A stretch of 64,000 nt of DNA from Hyphomonas adhaerens MHS-3 (GCF_000685235.1 NZ_ARYH01000001.1:868001-932000), one strand, 5' to 3'; positions 8,988 to 17,813 are shown, counted from the first letter of the stretch. The notes: generated by a model from the letters alone, not told the origin. Numbers and translations are program-made.

Positions 8988-9674
8988 ATGGCTGCCAAGA
9001 AAACGGTCCTTCTGGTGGACGATGATGAAGACCTGCGCGAGGCACTGGCAGAACAGTTCGAGCTGCACGACAGTTTCGAAACGATTCAGGCCGCCAATGC
9101 GAATGAGGGCATCGATGCCGCCACCACCCAGCGCATTGACCTGATCCTGCTGGACGTGGACATGCCCGACATGGACGGCCGCGAGGCCTGCAAAATCATG
9201 CGGCAGAAGGGCGTCCGTGCCCCGGTGATCATGCTGACAGGACAGGATGGCGATGCCGACACGATCCTTGGCCTCGAATCCGGCGCCAATGATTATGTGA
9301 CCAAGCCATTCAAATTCTCCGTCCTGCTGGCCCGTGTCCGGGCCCACCTCCGGAGTTTCGAACAGTCCGAAGACGCGACATTCAAGGTCGGCCCTTATGA
9401 GTTCCGCCCCGCGATGAAGCTGCTGGTCACCGATGAAGACAAGAAGATCCGCCTGACGGAGAAGGAAACCAACATCCTGAAATATCTCTACCGGGCGGGC
9501 GGCAAGCCGGTGGCGCGCGATGAGCTGCTGGCGGAAGTCTGGGGCTACAATGCCGCCGTCACGACCCACACGCTGGAAACGCACATCTACCGCCTGCGCC
9601 AGAAAGTCGAGCCGGACCCGGCCCACGCCCGCCTGCTGCTGACCGATGCGGGAGGTTACCGCCTGCAGCCGTGA
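8988..9674 (+). CDS. cenR: OmpR-family response regulator, CenR-like
   Basis: The ATG at 8988 follows AGGAGAG. The 228-residue protein has a receiver domain (DDDED acidic pocket at 11-15, phospho-acceptor Asp56 in LLDVDMPDMDG, Lys in YVTKPFKF) and a winged-helix output domain (LTEKETNILKYLYRAGGKPVARDEL...TLETHIYRLRQKVEPDP). The wording of both domains closely resembles CenR, the essential envelope regulator of Caulobacter and relatives that pairs with CenK. The kinase is not adjacent. Identification as CenR rather than another OmpR-type regulator is from remembered family sequence. Confidence 0.85.
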   Translation: MAAKKTVLLVDDDEDLREALAEQFELHDSFETIQAANANEGIDAATTQRIDLILLDVDMPDMDGREACKIMRQKGVRAPVIMLTGQDGDADTILGLESGANDYVTKPFKFSVLLARVRAHLRSFEQSEDATFKVGPYEFRPAMKLLVTDEDKKIRLTEKETNILKYLYRAGGKPVARDELLAEVWGYNAAVTTHTLETHIYRLRQKVEPDPAHARLLLTDAGGYRLQP

Positions 9675-10123
9675 TCATAAGGCCTGCTACGCCTGCGGAT
9701 TATCCGGCACTTGCCGACCTCTGGTTTGACAGCTGGCAATCCATTGGCATTTCGAACGAAACAGACCTGGACCGCGCAGGCGTGCACGAACGGTTCCACC
9801 GCGACGCGGCGGGTCGCTGGAGTCTGTACACGGCCGAACTCGACGGCATGCTGGTCGGCTTTCTGGCGCTGGTCCCTGAACTATCCCGTATCGATCAGAT
9901 CTTTGTTGCGCCTGCCGCCAAAGGCAGCGGTGTTGGCCTTGCCATGCTCAATCATGCAAAGGGGCTGATGCCCGGCGGCATGGTTCTGACGACGCATGAG
10001 GCCAATGGCCCTGCCCGCGCTTTTTATGAATCCCGGGGCTTTGTTCTGACCGGAACCGAACCGGATCCCGTGCACCGGCGGACGAAGTGCCACTATGCCT
10101 GGCGGCCGGCAGCTCCGGCTTAA
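9671..10123 (+). CDS. GNAT family N-acetyltransferase
   Basis: The 150-residue product begins MIIRPATPADYPALADLW and contains the acetyl-CoA loop region (VAPAAKGSGVGLAMLNHAK) and the C-terminal ARAFYESRGFVLTG motif, all standard for GNAT acetyltransferases. The substrate is unknown. The GTG start overlaps the stop codon of cenR by four bases (GTGA), so the two are probably cotranscribed and coupled. It is convergent with xth, overlapping by four bases. Confidence 0.85.
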   Translation: MIIRPATPADYPALADLWFDSWQSIGISNETDLDRAGVHERFHRDAAGRWSLYTAELDGMLVGFLALVPELSRIDQIFVAPAAKGSGVGLAMLNHAKGLMPGGMVLTTHEANGPARAFYESRGFVLTGTEPDPVHRRTKCHYAWRPAAPA

Positions 10124-10926
10124 CCTGCCTTGATCTGCACACTGACCGGTGCGTGGTCTGACGGTTTCCAGCCACCGCGCCAGCCGAGATGGATCTTGTA
10201 GCTGTCGACCAGCGTGTCCGGCAGGCCCGCCTGATTGACCCAGATATGATCCAGGCGCCGTCCGCGGTTCGAGGCGGCCCAGTCCTTCGCGCGATAGCTC
10301 CACCAGGTGTAGAGCTTCTGCTCGTCCGGCACGGCGAGACGGGCGATGTCTTCGAATTTTGCCTGCTTGCGGGAAGCTTCCAGCCGCTCGGTCTCGCCCG
10401 GCGTGTGGGAGACGATCTTCAACAACTGCTTGTGCGACCAGACATCGTTTGCGTGCGGCGCGACGTTCAGGTCGCCGACCAGAATGCGCGGCGTTTTCGA
10501 TTGCTTCTTGTAGGCCGGGCCCAGGCGTTCGAGGAAATCGAGCTTGTGGGCGAACTTCTCGTTCTTGTCCGGGTCGGGCACGTCTCCGCCGGCGGGCAGG
10601 TAGATATTGTGAATCTCGATCCCGGCGACCTTCGCGGCGATGACACGCGAATGGCCTTCCCGGCACAGGTCTGGCGCGTCGATGCGCTCAATCGGCAGGC
10701 GTGAGGCAATGGCCACGCCATGATGGCCGCCCTTCTGGCCGTTCAGCACCAGATGCTTCAGCCCCATTTCATTGAAGGCCTTTTCGGGAAACTCCCCGTC
10801 CTGGCATTTGGTTTCCTGCAGGCAGATCACATCCGGCTTTTGTTCTTCGACAAAGGCCGCGATGTTCGGGGCCCGCAGGCGAACCGAGTTGATGTTCCAG
10901 CTGACGATCTTGAGCGGTTTTGGCAT
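10120..10926 (-). CDS. xth: Exodeoxyribonuclease III
   Basis: The 268-residue protein is an AP endonuclease / 3'-5' exonuclease of base-excision repair. All family motifs are present in order: SWNINSVRLRAPN, ICLQETKCQD (metal-binding Glu), VGDLNVAPHANDVW (Asp/Asn active site), RGRRLDHIWVN and PSDHAPVSVQI (catalytic Asp-His). Length is normal. It is transcribed leftward, probably from the 308-bp intergenic region that separates it from lolA. Confidence 0.96.
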   Translation of the reverse strand: MPKPLKIVSWNINSVRLRAPNIAAFVEEQKPDVICLQETKCQDGEFPEKAFNEMGLKHLVLNGQKGGHHGVAIASRLPIERIDAPDLCREGHSRVIAAKVAGIEIHNIYLPAGGDVPDPDKNEKFAHKLDFLERLGPAYKKQSKTPRILVGDLNVAPHANDVWSHKQLLKIVSHTPGETERLEASRKQAKFEDIARLAVPDEQKLYTWWSYRAKDWAASNRGRRLDHIWVNQAGLPDTLVDSYKIHLGWRGGWKPSDHAPVSVQIKAG

Positions 10927-10959
10927 CCGGGCTGCGTAGCATTGTTCCCTGAAACGTCA

Positions 10960-10990
10960 ACGCGCCCGAACGCGGGGGGTTCGGGCGCGT
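10960..10990. terminator. GC-rich hairpin, 11-bp perfect stem
   Basis: ACGCGCCCGAA (10960-10970) pairs perfectly with TTCGGGCGCGT (10980-10990) around a nine-base loop. There is no T tract on either side. It lies in the leader of xth (leftward), so it could be a leader structure rather than a terminator. Confidence 0.45.
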
Positions 10991-11175
10991 CAGACGCGGT
11001 TTCCAACGTCTCGCCGGGAGGGGAAGGCTCCGGCTGCGACAACACGGTAGTTCACAGCGGGGGGGTCGGGTGCTGCGCGGGGTATGCCGTGTGTCGACAG
11101 TTGCAAAGATGTCACTACGGGCAAAAATTTCAAGTAAAATATGTGTTAAGTACTTGGGTGCCTGCCGGTAAGGAA

Positions 11176-11203
11176 CACCCCGCAAGACGGGTCTTGCGGG
11201 GTG
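11176..11203 (-). terminator. Perfect 13-bp hairpin downstream of lolA
   Basis: CACCCCGCAAGAC (11176-11188) pairs with GTCTTGCGGGGTG (11191-11203). It lies about 30 bases past the lolA stop on the minus strand, followed there by a T-containing stretch (GTTCCTTACC). It is probably the lolA terminator; the T tract is poor. Confidence 0.6.
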
Positions 11204-11234
11204 CCGGGAGCGGGAATCTGTTGCAACTGTTACA

Positions 11235-11894
11235 CTATTCGTCGTCGAAGTCCTTGACGATGAAGAGGCGCGGATTGAGCTTTTTCCCGGTTTTGACATC
11301 GTGCAATCCGACCTGGGTGAGGTTGCCGGCGCTATCCAGTGTGCGCCAGCCGGTCAGGTCGTGCTCCGGGCCGCTGAACAGCAGGGTAAGCGTGCCGTCC
11401 ATTTCGCCATCCGGGTCGCGCAGGGTGACCTCGACCTTTTCGCCTTGTTTGCTGACATCGACGATCTCGGCTTCGGTGTTGAAATCCAGATTGTCGTCCA
11501 GCAGCAGGGCCAGAGGCGTGGAGCCGAGCGGCACGCGGTCTGTCGTCTCCAGTTCGGAGTCCTGCATCGCAACCGTTGTGCCGTTGGCGACGATCAGAAG
11601 CGGGGAGGGGGCATCATAGTCGAACCGCACCTTGCCGGGGCGGGAGAGCGCAAAGCTTCCGCTGGTTGTCGTGTAATCCGGGGAAATCTGGTCGAAGCGG
11701 CCAGAGGCCGTCTTCACCTTTTCCATGGACGCGGCGATTTCGTTCAGCAGGGCGGTGCGCTGCGCGGCGGTCATGCCGGCCGGCGTGGCGGTGATTTTTG
11801 TGGGGGCCGCTTCGGGGGTTCCCTGACGCGCCAGCGCGAGGGGCGCGGCGGCGAGGGCGGCAGCGGCAACCAGGGCAGCGAGTTTGGTCTTCAT
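11235..11894 (-). CDS. lolA: Outer-membrane lipoprotein carrier protein LolA-like
   Basis: The 219-residue precursor has a signal peptide (LAALVAAAALAAAPLALA). The mature part resembles LolA, the periplasmic chaperone that ferries lipoproteins from LolCDE to the outer membrane: VKTASGRFDQISPDYTTTSGSFALSRPGKVRFDYDAP, PLALLLDDNLDF, and a C-terminal beta half with GWRTLDSAGNLTQVGL. Length and order are normal for LolA. No LolB or LolCDE gene is nearby. Confidence 0.88.
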   Translation of the reverse strand: MKTKLAALVAAAALAAAPLALARQGTPEAAPTKITATPAGMTAAQRTALLNEIAASMEKVKTASGRFDQISPDYTTTSGSFALSRPGKVRFDYDAPSPLLIVANGTTVAMQDSELETTDRVPLGSTPLALLLDDNLDFNTEAEIVDVSKQGEKVEVTLRDPDGEMDGTLTLLFSGPEHDLTGWRTLDSAGNLTQVGLHDVKTGKKLNPRLFIVKDFDDE

Positions 11895-12124
11895 CGAACG
11901 GGTCTCCTTTTCGTGACCTTGCGCTTACACTTAGTCGCCTGAACCCTGCCTAAACAGGGCGGGATCAAGGTCATTCGGCCGCTTTTCGTTGGCTGCCATT
12001 CAGCTTCCCGGCCCGCGCAGCGCAAGACCTGACCGCAGATGAACACGCAGGTGTGTCGGCGGCCCGGCTTGCGAAACGCGGCCCGAACGCCCATCTTTCC
12101 GCCAGATTTTGAAGGAAGACCGCC

Positions 12125-13012
12125 ATGGCCGATGCCGCCGCCCTGCATACCAAAGACACCACCGACCAGGAGTTCATGACCGATGTGGTCGAGGCGTCGA
12201 ACACCCAACCCGTCATTGTCGATTTCTGGGCGCCCTGGTGTGGCCCCTGCCGCCAGCTTGGCCCGGTGATCGAGAAAGTGGTCGAAAGCCATAAGGGCGC
12301 GGTCAAACTGGTGAAGATCAATATCGACGAGAACCCGGCCTATGCAGGCCAGCTCGGTGTGCGGTCCATTCCGGCCGTCTATGCCTTCGACAAGGGCCGC
12401 CCGGTCGATGCTTTCATGGGCGCGCTGCCGGAAGGCCAGGTGCGCGGTTTCATCGACAAGCTGGTGACCGGAACCGATTCGGCGCAGGAAATCGCCGATG
12501 CGCTCGCGCAGGCCGAAGCCGCCAGCCAGGCTGGCGATGTCGCCACGGCCGCTCAGATCTATGCTGCTGTGGTCCAGCACGATCCGGAGAATGTCGCCGC
12601 AATTGCCGGGCTTGCACGCTGCTATCTTGCCAATGGCGACAAGGAACGCGCCAGCGCGACGCTGGACATGGTTCCGGAAGACCAGAAGCACGACTCCGCC
12701 ATCAAAGGGGTGCGGATGGCCATCGACATGATGGAAGATGCCCCGGCTGCGGATGAATTTGATGAATTGCTGAACGCTGTCATGGCCGCGCCGGACGATC
12801 ACGCCAAGCGGTTCGAACTGGCCGAGAAATATGCGGCCGCCCAGCGGTATGGCGATGCGGTGGATCACCTGCTGATCATTCTCGGGTCAAAGATGGACTG
12901 GGAAGAGGGCAAGGCGAAGGAAAAGCTGCTGCAGATCTTCGAAGCCGCCGGCCCGACAGACCCGGTGACGGTGGAAGGCCGCCAGCGTCTTGCATCACTG
13001 ATGTTTGCCTGA
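12125..13012 (+). CDS. cnoX: Thioredoxin-TPR co-chaperone CnoX/YbbN-like
   Basis: The ATG at 12125 follows GGAAG. The 295-residue protein has an N-terminal thioredoxin fold (VIVDFWAPWCGPCRQLGP; Cys39 and Cys42) and a C-terminal TPR-like helical region from about 120 (QEIADALAQAEAASQAGD...). This is the YbbN/CnoX architecture, a chaperedoxin that protects unfolded clients and hands them to DnaK/GroEL. Unlike the E. coli protein, the CGPC pair is complete, as usual in alphaproteobacteria. It leads the rightward cluster that continues with the LON-domain, Trm112-like and DUF971 genes. Confidence 0.92.
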   Translation: MADAAALHTKDTTDQEFMTDVVEASNTQPVIVDFWAPWCGPCRQLGPVIEKVVESHKGAVKLVKINIDENPAYAGQLGVRSIPAVYAFDKGRPVDAFMGALPEGQVRGFIDKLVTGTDSAQEIADALAQAEAASQAGDVATAAQIYAAVVQHDPENVAAIAGLARCYLANGDKERASATLDMVPEDQKHDSAIKGVRMAIDMMEDAPAADEFDELLNAVMAAPDDHAKRFELAEKYAAAQRYGDAVDHLLIILGSKMDWEEGKAKEKLLQIFEAAGPTDPVTVEGRQRLASLMFA

Positions 13013-13071
13013 GGCCGCCGCCTCCCGCATAATGCCATGATGCGAGGGGGCGACGCCGCTCCGGAGGCAGC

Positions 13072-13722
13072 ATGAGCAGCATGACCTATCATTCGGTGGA
13101 TCAGTTGCCGGACACGCTGACAGTGTTTCCGCTGCCCGGGGTTGTGCTGTTTCCCCACTGGCACCTGCCGCTGAACATATTTGAGCCGCGCTACCTGAAC
13201 ATGGTGGATGACGCCATGGCCGGGAACCGGCTGATCGGCATGATCCAGAGTGTCGGTGGCGACCGTCTCAAGCCGGACCTGATCGGCGTCGGGTGCGCCG
13301 GGCGGATCACGTCCTATTCGGAAACGGATGACGGGCGTTACCTCATCACGCTGGCCGGCATTGCCCGGTTCCGGGTTCTTGAGGAACTGGCGGTGATGAC
13401 GCCTTACCGGCAGGTGCGCCCCAACTGGGCCCCGTATGCGAACGATCTGAGGCCTGATTCCCTGATTGGCCTGCCGTCCCGCGAGGACCTGGTCGATGCC
13501 CTGCGCAAATATGTCAGCAGCCACGACATGAAGGCGGACTGGGACGCGGTGAAGGTCGCCCCGATTGATGCGCTGGTCCAGGCGCTGGCCGCCGGCAGTC
13601 CATTTTCGGTGATGGAGAAACAGGCCCTGCTTGAAGCGCCAACCCTGAAAGACCGCGCCGACATGCTGATCACGATCCTGACAATGGATTCCGCTGGTCC
13701 GGATGACGGAACCCTGCAATAG
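13072..13722 (+). CDS. LON peptidase substrate-binding domain protein
   Basis: The 216-residue protein consists of the N-terminal substrate-binding (PUA-like) domain of Lon without ATPase or protease parts. Typical stretches are [49 protein letters not shown] and LVDALRKYV. Stand-alone LonN proteins are common in proteobacteria; their role is unknown. The ATG at 13072 follows GGAGGCAGC. It lies 59 bp after cnoX and seven bases before the Trm112-like gene, so it is probably in one operon. Confidence 0.9.
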   Translation: MSSMTYHSVDQLPDTLTVFPLPGVVLFPHWHLPLNIFEPRYLNMVDDAMAGNRLIGMIQSVGGDRLKPDLIGVGCAGRITSYSETDDGRYLITLAGIARFRVLEELAVMTPYRQVRPNWAPYANDLRPDSLIGLPSREDLVDALRKYVSSHDMKADWDAVKVAPIDALVQALAAGSPFSVMEKQALLEAPTLKDRADMLITILTMDSAGPDDGTLQ

Positions 13723-13729
13723 GACGCCC

Positions 13730-13954
13730 ATGACTGACGACACTTCCAGCCCGCGACGCGCCCATTCCGGCGTCGACCCGCGCCTTCTCGAAATCCTGAT
13801 CTGCCCGCAGACACGCCAGCCGCTGCGCTATAATGCCGAAGCGGACGAACTGGTCTCGCCCAAGGCGCGGCTTGCCTACCCAATCCGGGGCGGCATTCCG
13901 ATCATGCTGGTGGAAGAGGCCCGTGACCTCGATGCGGAAGAGGGCGGAGCATGA
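13730..13954 (+). CDS. Trm112 family small protein
   Basis: The 74-residue product carries the Trm112 signature [21 protein letters not shown]...[21 protein letters not shown]. Trm112-like proteins activate methyltransferases in eukaryotes; bacterial versions are of uncertain function. The usual CPxC knuckle is reduced to a single Cys (CPQT), so the zinc site is not intact. The ATG at 13730 is chosen over an upstream in-frame codon inside the LON-domain gene. The last four bases overlap the DUF971 gene. Confidence 0.88.
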   Translation: MTDDTSSPRRAHSGVDPRLLEILICPQTRQPLRYNAEADELVSPKARLAYPIRGGIPIMLVEEARDLDAEEGGA

Positions 13955-14271
13955 GCAGCATGGCCTGGCCGGTCAAACTGGCTTTCCGCAAATCCGACGC
14001 CGTGTTGTATGCCGAATTTGACGACGGCAAGTCCGGCACCGTCAGCTACAAGCGATTGAGAGAACAGTCGCCTTCAGCGGCCGTGCGTGGCCATGGCGGC
14101 GGTCCGCCCCCGCCGCAGGCGCCCGTGCCGGACGATATCAGCGTGCTGCGCGCCGACCCGGTCGGCCGCTACGCCCTGCGCATCGTCTTCTCGGACGGAC
14201 ACGACAGCGGGCTCTATAACTGGGACCTGATCCGGAAGCTGACCGTCGGCGACGAAGCCGTTATTGCATAA
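13951..14271 (+). CDS. DUF971 domain protein
   Basis: The 106-residue protein matches DUF971 (the small N-terminal domain family also found in gamma-butyrobetaine hydroxylase): [34 protein letters not shown] and [21 protein letters not shown]. Related proteins have been linked to iron-sulfur or iron handling, but the role here is unknown. It starts on an ATG overlapping the Trm112-like stop (ATGA) and runs 11 bases into the convergent ubiquinone hydroxylase gene. Confidence 0.85.
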   Translation: MSSMAWPVKLAFRKSDAVLYAEFDDGKSGTVSYKRLREQSPSAAVRGHGGGPPPPQAPVPDDISVLRADPVGRYALRIVFSDGHDSGLYNWDLIRKLTVGDEAVIA

Positions 14272-15511
14272 GACTCGGCAGGTGCGACTGGTCGGCACTG
14301 GCCTGGCGGGCCATGGCCCGGCGCAGCGGACCGATCTTGTTGGCGGCCGTCATGGCAAGGCCCCGCAGCGGTTTCAGCACGGCATTGTCGTTTGAGAAGG
14401 CCCGGTCGATCACATCCATGAACAACGCGACGCTCGTCATGTCGAAGCGGCGCCATTGCTGGTAACGCTCCAGGGCAGGGGCTGCGCCATGATCGAGGCC
14501 GACCTCGCGGGACTCCACCATGATGTCGATCAGGGCGGCGACATCCTTGAAGCCGAGATTCAGCCCTTGTCCGGCCAGCGGGTTGATCCGGTGGGCGGCA
14601 TCGCCCAGCAGCGCCACGCGCGGCCCGGTCATTGCCTGGGCCAGGCGCATTTTCAGAGGATAGGAAATCACGGGCCCGTCGATGGTCATGCGGCCGGCGA
14701 AATCGGCGAACCGGTCATTCAGCTCGGCCTCGATGTCTTCCACCGGCATTTCGGCCAGCGCCTCGGCGGCGCCGCGTTTCATGTACCAGGCGAGGTTCGC
14801 CTTGTTGTCGGGCATGGGCAGGGTCGCAAAGGGGCCTTCCGGCATGAACAGCTGGCGGGCGATGCCTTCATGCGGCCGGTCCAGTTTCACATTCGCGGCA
14901 AAGACCGATTTGCCATAATCATGATCTTCCGTCCCGATGCCGAGCGCCGTGCGAACCGAGGAATTCACCCCGTCACAGGCCGCCACCAGGCGCGTCCGGA
15001 TCCGGGTGCCGTCTTCCAGCAATACCGTCGCCGGACCGGGCCCGTCCTCCAGGGCCTGAAAACGGGCGCCATTAAGGATAATGAGGCCCTGATCAGTGCC
15101 TGCAATCTGACCAGCAACCTCGTCGAGGGCCTTCTGGAGGGCCGCTGACGGGACCATTTGTCCTAGGGGTTGGCCATCATCATCCTGTGGAAGATCCTCA
15201 TTTCCGAAGATTACCCCCGGTGCCCCGAAGACATGGCTGCCCCCGTCGACGGCCTCGAGGCCATTCAGCGGCTCGGTGACACCTTCGAGCAGGGGATGAA
15301 CCCCGGTCGCCCCCAGCATTCGCCAGCTGCCGCGGACAATGGCGAATGTACGCGTATCCGTAGCAGGCGTTGCAGATGGGTCGCGCGCATCAACAAGGAT
15401 GGTGGAGAAGCCGCGCTGGACGGCCAGAATGGCCAGTGAAGTGCCAACCGGTCCGGCCCCGACAATAACGAGGTCTACGGGTTCGTTGGACGCAGGGGAG
15501 GGTTTCAACAT
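14261..15511 (-). CDS. UbiH/UbiF/Coq6-type FAD-dependent ubiquinone-biosynthesis hydroxylase
   Basis: The 416-residue flavoprotein has the N-terminal dinucleotide motif VIVGAGPVGTSLAI, the middle DG motif (VAACDGVNSSVR) and the C-terminal GDAAHRINPLAGQGLNLGFKD motif that defines the UbiH/UbiF/Coq6 hydroxylases. These hydroxylate the ubiquinone ring with O2 and NADPH. Which ring position is used cannot be told from sequence alone, so no symbol is given. It is divergent from amt and convergent with the DUF971 gene. Confidence 0.9.
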   Translation of the reverse strand: MLKPSPASNEPVDLVIVGAGPVGTSLAILAVQRGFSTILVDARDPSATPATDTRTFAIVRGSWRMLGATGVHPLLEGVTEPLNGLEAVDGGSHVFGAPGVIFGNEDLPQDDDGQPLGQMVPSAALQKALDEVAGQIAGTDQGLIILNGARFQALEDGPGPATVLLEDGTRIRTRLVAACDGVNSSVRTALGIGTEDHDYGKSVFAANVKLDRPHEGIARQLFMPEGPFATLPMPDNKANLAWYMKRGAAEALAEMPVEDIEAELNDRFADFAGRMTIDGPVISYPLKMRLAQAMTGPRVALLGDAAHRINPLAGQGLNLGFKDVAALIDIMVESREVGLDHGAAPALERYQQWRRFDMTSVALFMDVIDRAFSNDNAVLKPLRGLAMTAANKIGPLRRAMARQASADQSHLPSLMQ

Positions 15512-15723
15512 GATGACTAGCTACGCCCGTCCCAACGCCTCGTCTAGCGGTGGTGACGAATTGGTCGATTAGCCGCAACGCTGCACAAAAATTGACCACG
15601 AGCCTTCAGAATACCCCTCTGAGCGGAGGCGCCAAGCGACTTTCATGGGCACCCGAAATCATATCGGGAGTGGGAGAGCGCGGGGGGTCCCGAGCTCCGA
15701 AACCTGCGACATGGAGGGGCCGA

Positions 15724-17112
15724 ATGGGCCAGTTACTAAAAAGAATGACGCGCGGGGTGGCCTTGTTGCCAGTCTTTGCGATCTCGGGGGCGCTCGCATA
15801 CGCACAGGACGCAGATCTGGAAGCGCGGCTGTCGGCGCTGGAAGAGTCGGTCAGTGCCAGTGCGAGTTCCTATGTTGATAACTCCTACCTGTTCCTGATC
15901 GGCGGTATCATTGTCATGCTGATGGCAGCCGGCTTCCTTTGCCTGGAAGTTGGTCTGGTGCGTTCCAAGAACGCTGCCATGCAGTCCATGAAGAACGTGC
16001 TGCTGTACTCGATCGCCGGCCTGATGTTCTGGGTCGTCGGCTACAACATGGCCTATCCGGGCGAAAGCATCATGGGTCTTGTCGGCACGACGCCGGGCCC
16101 GTGGGCACCTCCGCCACTTGACCAATCTCACGGCGACTACGCTGCATCCTCCGACTGGTTCTTCCAGATGGTGTTCGTTGCAACCGCCGCGTCGATTGTC
16201 TCCGGTACCGTGGCTGAGCGCGTGAAACTGTGGGGCTTCCTTGCCTTCACGGCCGTCCTGACGGCTTTCATCTACCCGATCGTTGTGTCCTGGGAGTGGG
16301 GCGGCGGCTACCTCGACTCCGAATGGGCCTTCTCCGACTTCGCCGGTTCGACGCTGGTGCACTCGGTTGGCGGCTGGGCGGCTCTGATGGGCGCGATCAT
16401 CATCGGCCCGCGGACCGGCAAGTATTTCGGCAAGCAAATCCACCCGATGCCGGGGTCCAACATCCCGCTCGCCGGTCTTGGCACGTTCCTCCTCTGGTTC
16501 GGCTGGTTCGGCTTCAACGGCGCATCGGAACTTGCTGCTGGCGGCATCCAGAGCATCAATGATGTGGCGGCAATCTTCGCCAACACCAACATGGCGGCTG
16601 TCGGCGGCGTGCTGGCTGCAACCGTGACGACGGCAGTCCTGTACAAGGGCAAGGTCGACGCAACGATGGTCTTCAACGGTGCAATCGGCGGTCTCGTGTC
16701 CATCACGGCCGAGCCGCTGGCTCCGAGCATGGGCGCTTCGGTCCTGATCGGCGCTGTCGGTGGTGTCCTCGTCGTGGTCAGCGTTCCGCTGCTCGACAAG
16801 TTCAAGATCGACGATGTCGTCGGCGCCATCCCGGCTCACCTGGTCTGCGGTATCTGGGGCACGCTCATCGTGGCGGCGTCCTATGGCAACCACGTCATGC
16901 CGGTGGAAATCGAAGGTGAGCTCCAGACGAGCTACTTCGGTCAGCTTGTCGGTGTCCTGCTGACGGGCGTGTTCGTGTCGGTCGCTTCCGTTATCGTCTG
17001 GATGGCCCTCAAGGTCACGATCGGCATCCGGGCGACCGAGGAAGAGGAAATGGCCGGTATGGACGTTTCCGAAGTTGGGATCGAAGCCTATCCGGACTTC
17101 ACCAACGCCTAA
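15724..17112 (+). CDS. amt: Ammonium transporter (Amt/MEP/Rh)
   Basis: The ATG at 15724 follows GGAGGGG. The 462-residue protein has a cleavable-looking leader (GVALLPVFAISGALAYAQ), a short periplasmic heptad-like segment (DADLEARLSALEESVSAS) and about 11 membrane helices. Amt landmarks are present: GFLCLEVGLVRSKNA, FGWFGFNGASE, and the twin His region. The cytoplasmic tail (ATEEEEMAGMDVSEVGIEAYPDF) carries the conserved hinge used for GlnK control. No glnK/glnB gene is adjacent. A strong terminator follows directly. Confidence 0.95.
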   Translation: MGQLLKRMTRGVALLPVFAISGALAYAQDADLEARLSALEESVSASASSYVDNSYLFLIGGIIVMLMAAGFLCLEVGLVRSKNAAMQSMKNVLLYSIAGLMFWVVGYNMAYPGESIMGLVGTTPGPWAPPPLDQSHGDYAASSDWFFQMVFVATAASIVSGTVAERVKLWGFLAFTAVLTAFIYPIVVSWEWGGGYLDSEWAFSDFAGSTLVHSVGGWAALMGAIIIGPRTGKYFGKQIHPMPGSNIPLAGLGTFLLWFGWFGFNGASELAAGGIQSINDVAAIFANTNMAAVGGVLAATVTTAVLYKGKVDATMVFNGAIGGLVSITAEPLAPSMGASVLIGAVGGVLVVVSVPLLDKFKIDDVVGAIPAHLVCGIWGTLIVAASYGNHVMPVEIEGELQTSYFGQLVGVLLTGVFVSVASVIVWMALKVTIGIRATEEEEMAGMDVSEVGIEAYPDFTNA

Positions 17113-17135
17113 GGTTGCGGCTCTCCGAAACGAAG

Positions 17136-17164
17136 ACCCCCGGCAGTCTCTGCCGGGGGTTTTT
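17136..17164 (+). terminator. Rho-independent terminator of amt
   Basis: ACCCCCGGCA (17136-17145) and TGCCGGGGGT (17151-17160) form a perfect 10-bp stem with a five-base loop, followed by TTTT. It sits 24 bases past the amt stop. Confidence 0.93.
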
Positions 17165-17186
17165 CTTTGGGGGAAGGGAAGGGGAC

Positions 17187-17588
17187 TTATTCTTCGGGCG
17201 AGTTGAGATCGCCGTCTTCCACCGCCTCCGTCTCACTTTCATAATAAGGGCCGCCGACAGCGACCTCTGCCGGGCCTTCGTCCGGGACAATGACTTCCTC
17301 GCGCTCTGCGGTGAAGACAAGTTCCTCCTCCGGTTCCGGCGTGTCGGCAACGACAACCGGCGCCTCACCGGTCATCTCGGCAATCTCGAAAGCGTTCTGT
17401 TCCAGACGGGCGCGTTGCAGCTCATTCAGGTCCTGAACCGACATGCCTTCCTGGTCAGCCGGTACTTCGTCAAAAATAACCTGCTTGGAGGCGTTAACTG
17501 CAGAGGCATCTTCATTCATTTCCTGCGCATTTGCAGACATAACCGTTAACAGCGCAAACGCTGCTGGCGTGATCAGGGCGTGTCTCAT
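17187..17588 (-). CDS. Small acidic secreted protein, unknown function
   Basis: The 133-residue precursor has a clear signal peptide (ITPAAFALLTVMSANA, cleavage before Gln). The mature chain of about 112 residues is very acidic and Val/Glu/Pro-rich (PEPEEELVFTAEREEVIVPDEG), with no Cys and little predicted fold. No family was recognised. It is transcribed toward the amt terminator and away from ftsK, sharing a 225-bp promoter region with ftsK. Confidence 0.65.
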   Translation of the reverse strand: MRHALITPAAFALLTVMSANAQEMNEDASAVNASKQVIFDEVPADQEGMSVQDLNELQRARLEQNAFEIAEMTGEAPVVVADTPEPEEELVFTAEREEVIVPDEGPAEVAVGGPYYESETEAVEDGDLNSPEE

Positions 17589-17750
17589 TTCTTGGCTCCT
17601 TTTCGGGTTCCAGATTGTCCTGAATCAATCCGGCACCGGGCTGGATGTTCCGTGGTTACAGGAAATAAATGTACTGAGGGCGCCGGTGCTGCGGGACTCG
17701 GCGTGAGGTGACGCCCGGCCGCGGCCGACCCGTTTCAGACCAAAACCGGC

Positions 17751-17791
17751 CCGCTGAAATCGTTAATTCGCCGCTGAAAAAGTCTTCAGCG
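17751..17791. promoter_or_regulatory. Repeated CCGCTGAA elements upstream of ftsK
   Basis: CCGCTGAAA occurs at 17751 and again at 17771, exactly 20 bp apart. The second copy forms an inverted repeat with TTCAGCG (arms 17772-17778 and 17785-17791). The position 23-63 bp ahead of the ftsK start suggests a regulator or promoter-proximal structure. Function is inference. Confidence 0.35.
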
Positions 17792-17813
17792 CATTTGCCC
17801 AGAGTTAAGGTTG

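Larger units (their letters stand above)
10927..11234. other. 308-bp intergenic region between lolA and xth
   Basis: No credible gene is seen. It holds two strong hairpins (10960-10990 and 11176-11203) and an AT-rich stretch at about 11115-11155 that could carry the leftward promoter for xth. Confidence 0.6.

Noticed and set aside
10942..10955. parS-like sequence TGTTCCCTGAAACG
   Set aside because: It lacks two central bases and the perfect dyad of the 16-bp parS consensus, so it is probably chance.
15512..15723. Possible sigma-54/NtrC promoter upstream of amt
   Set aside because: A TGG...TTGG-like stretch was seen, but the invariant GC at -12 is missing and no paired NtrC dyad was found.
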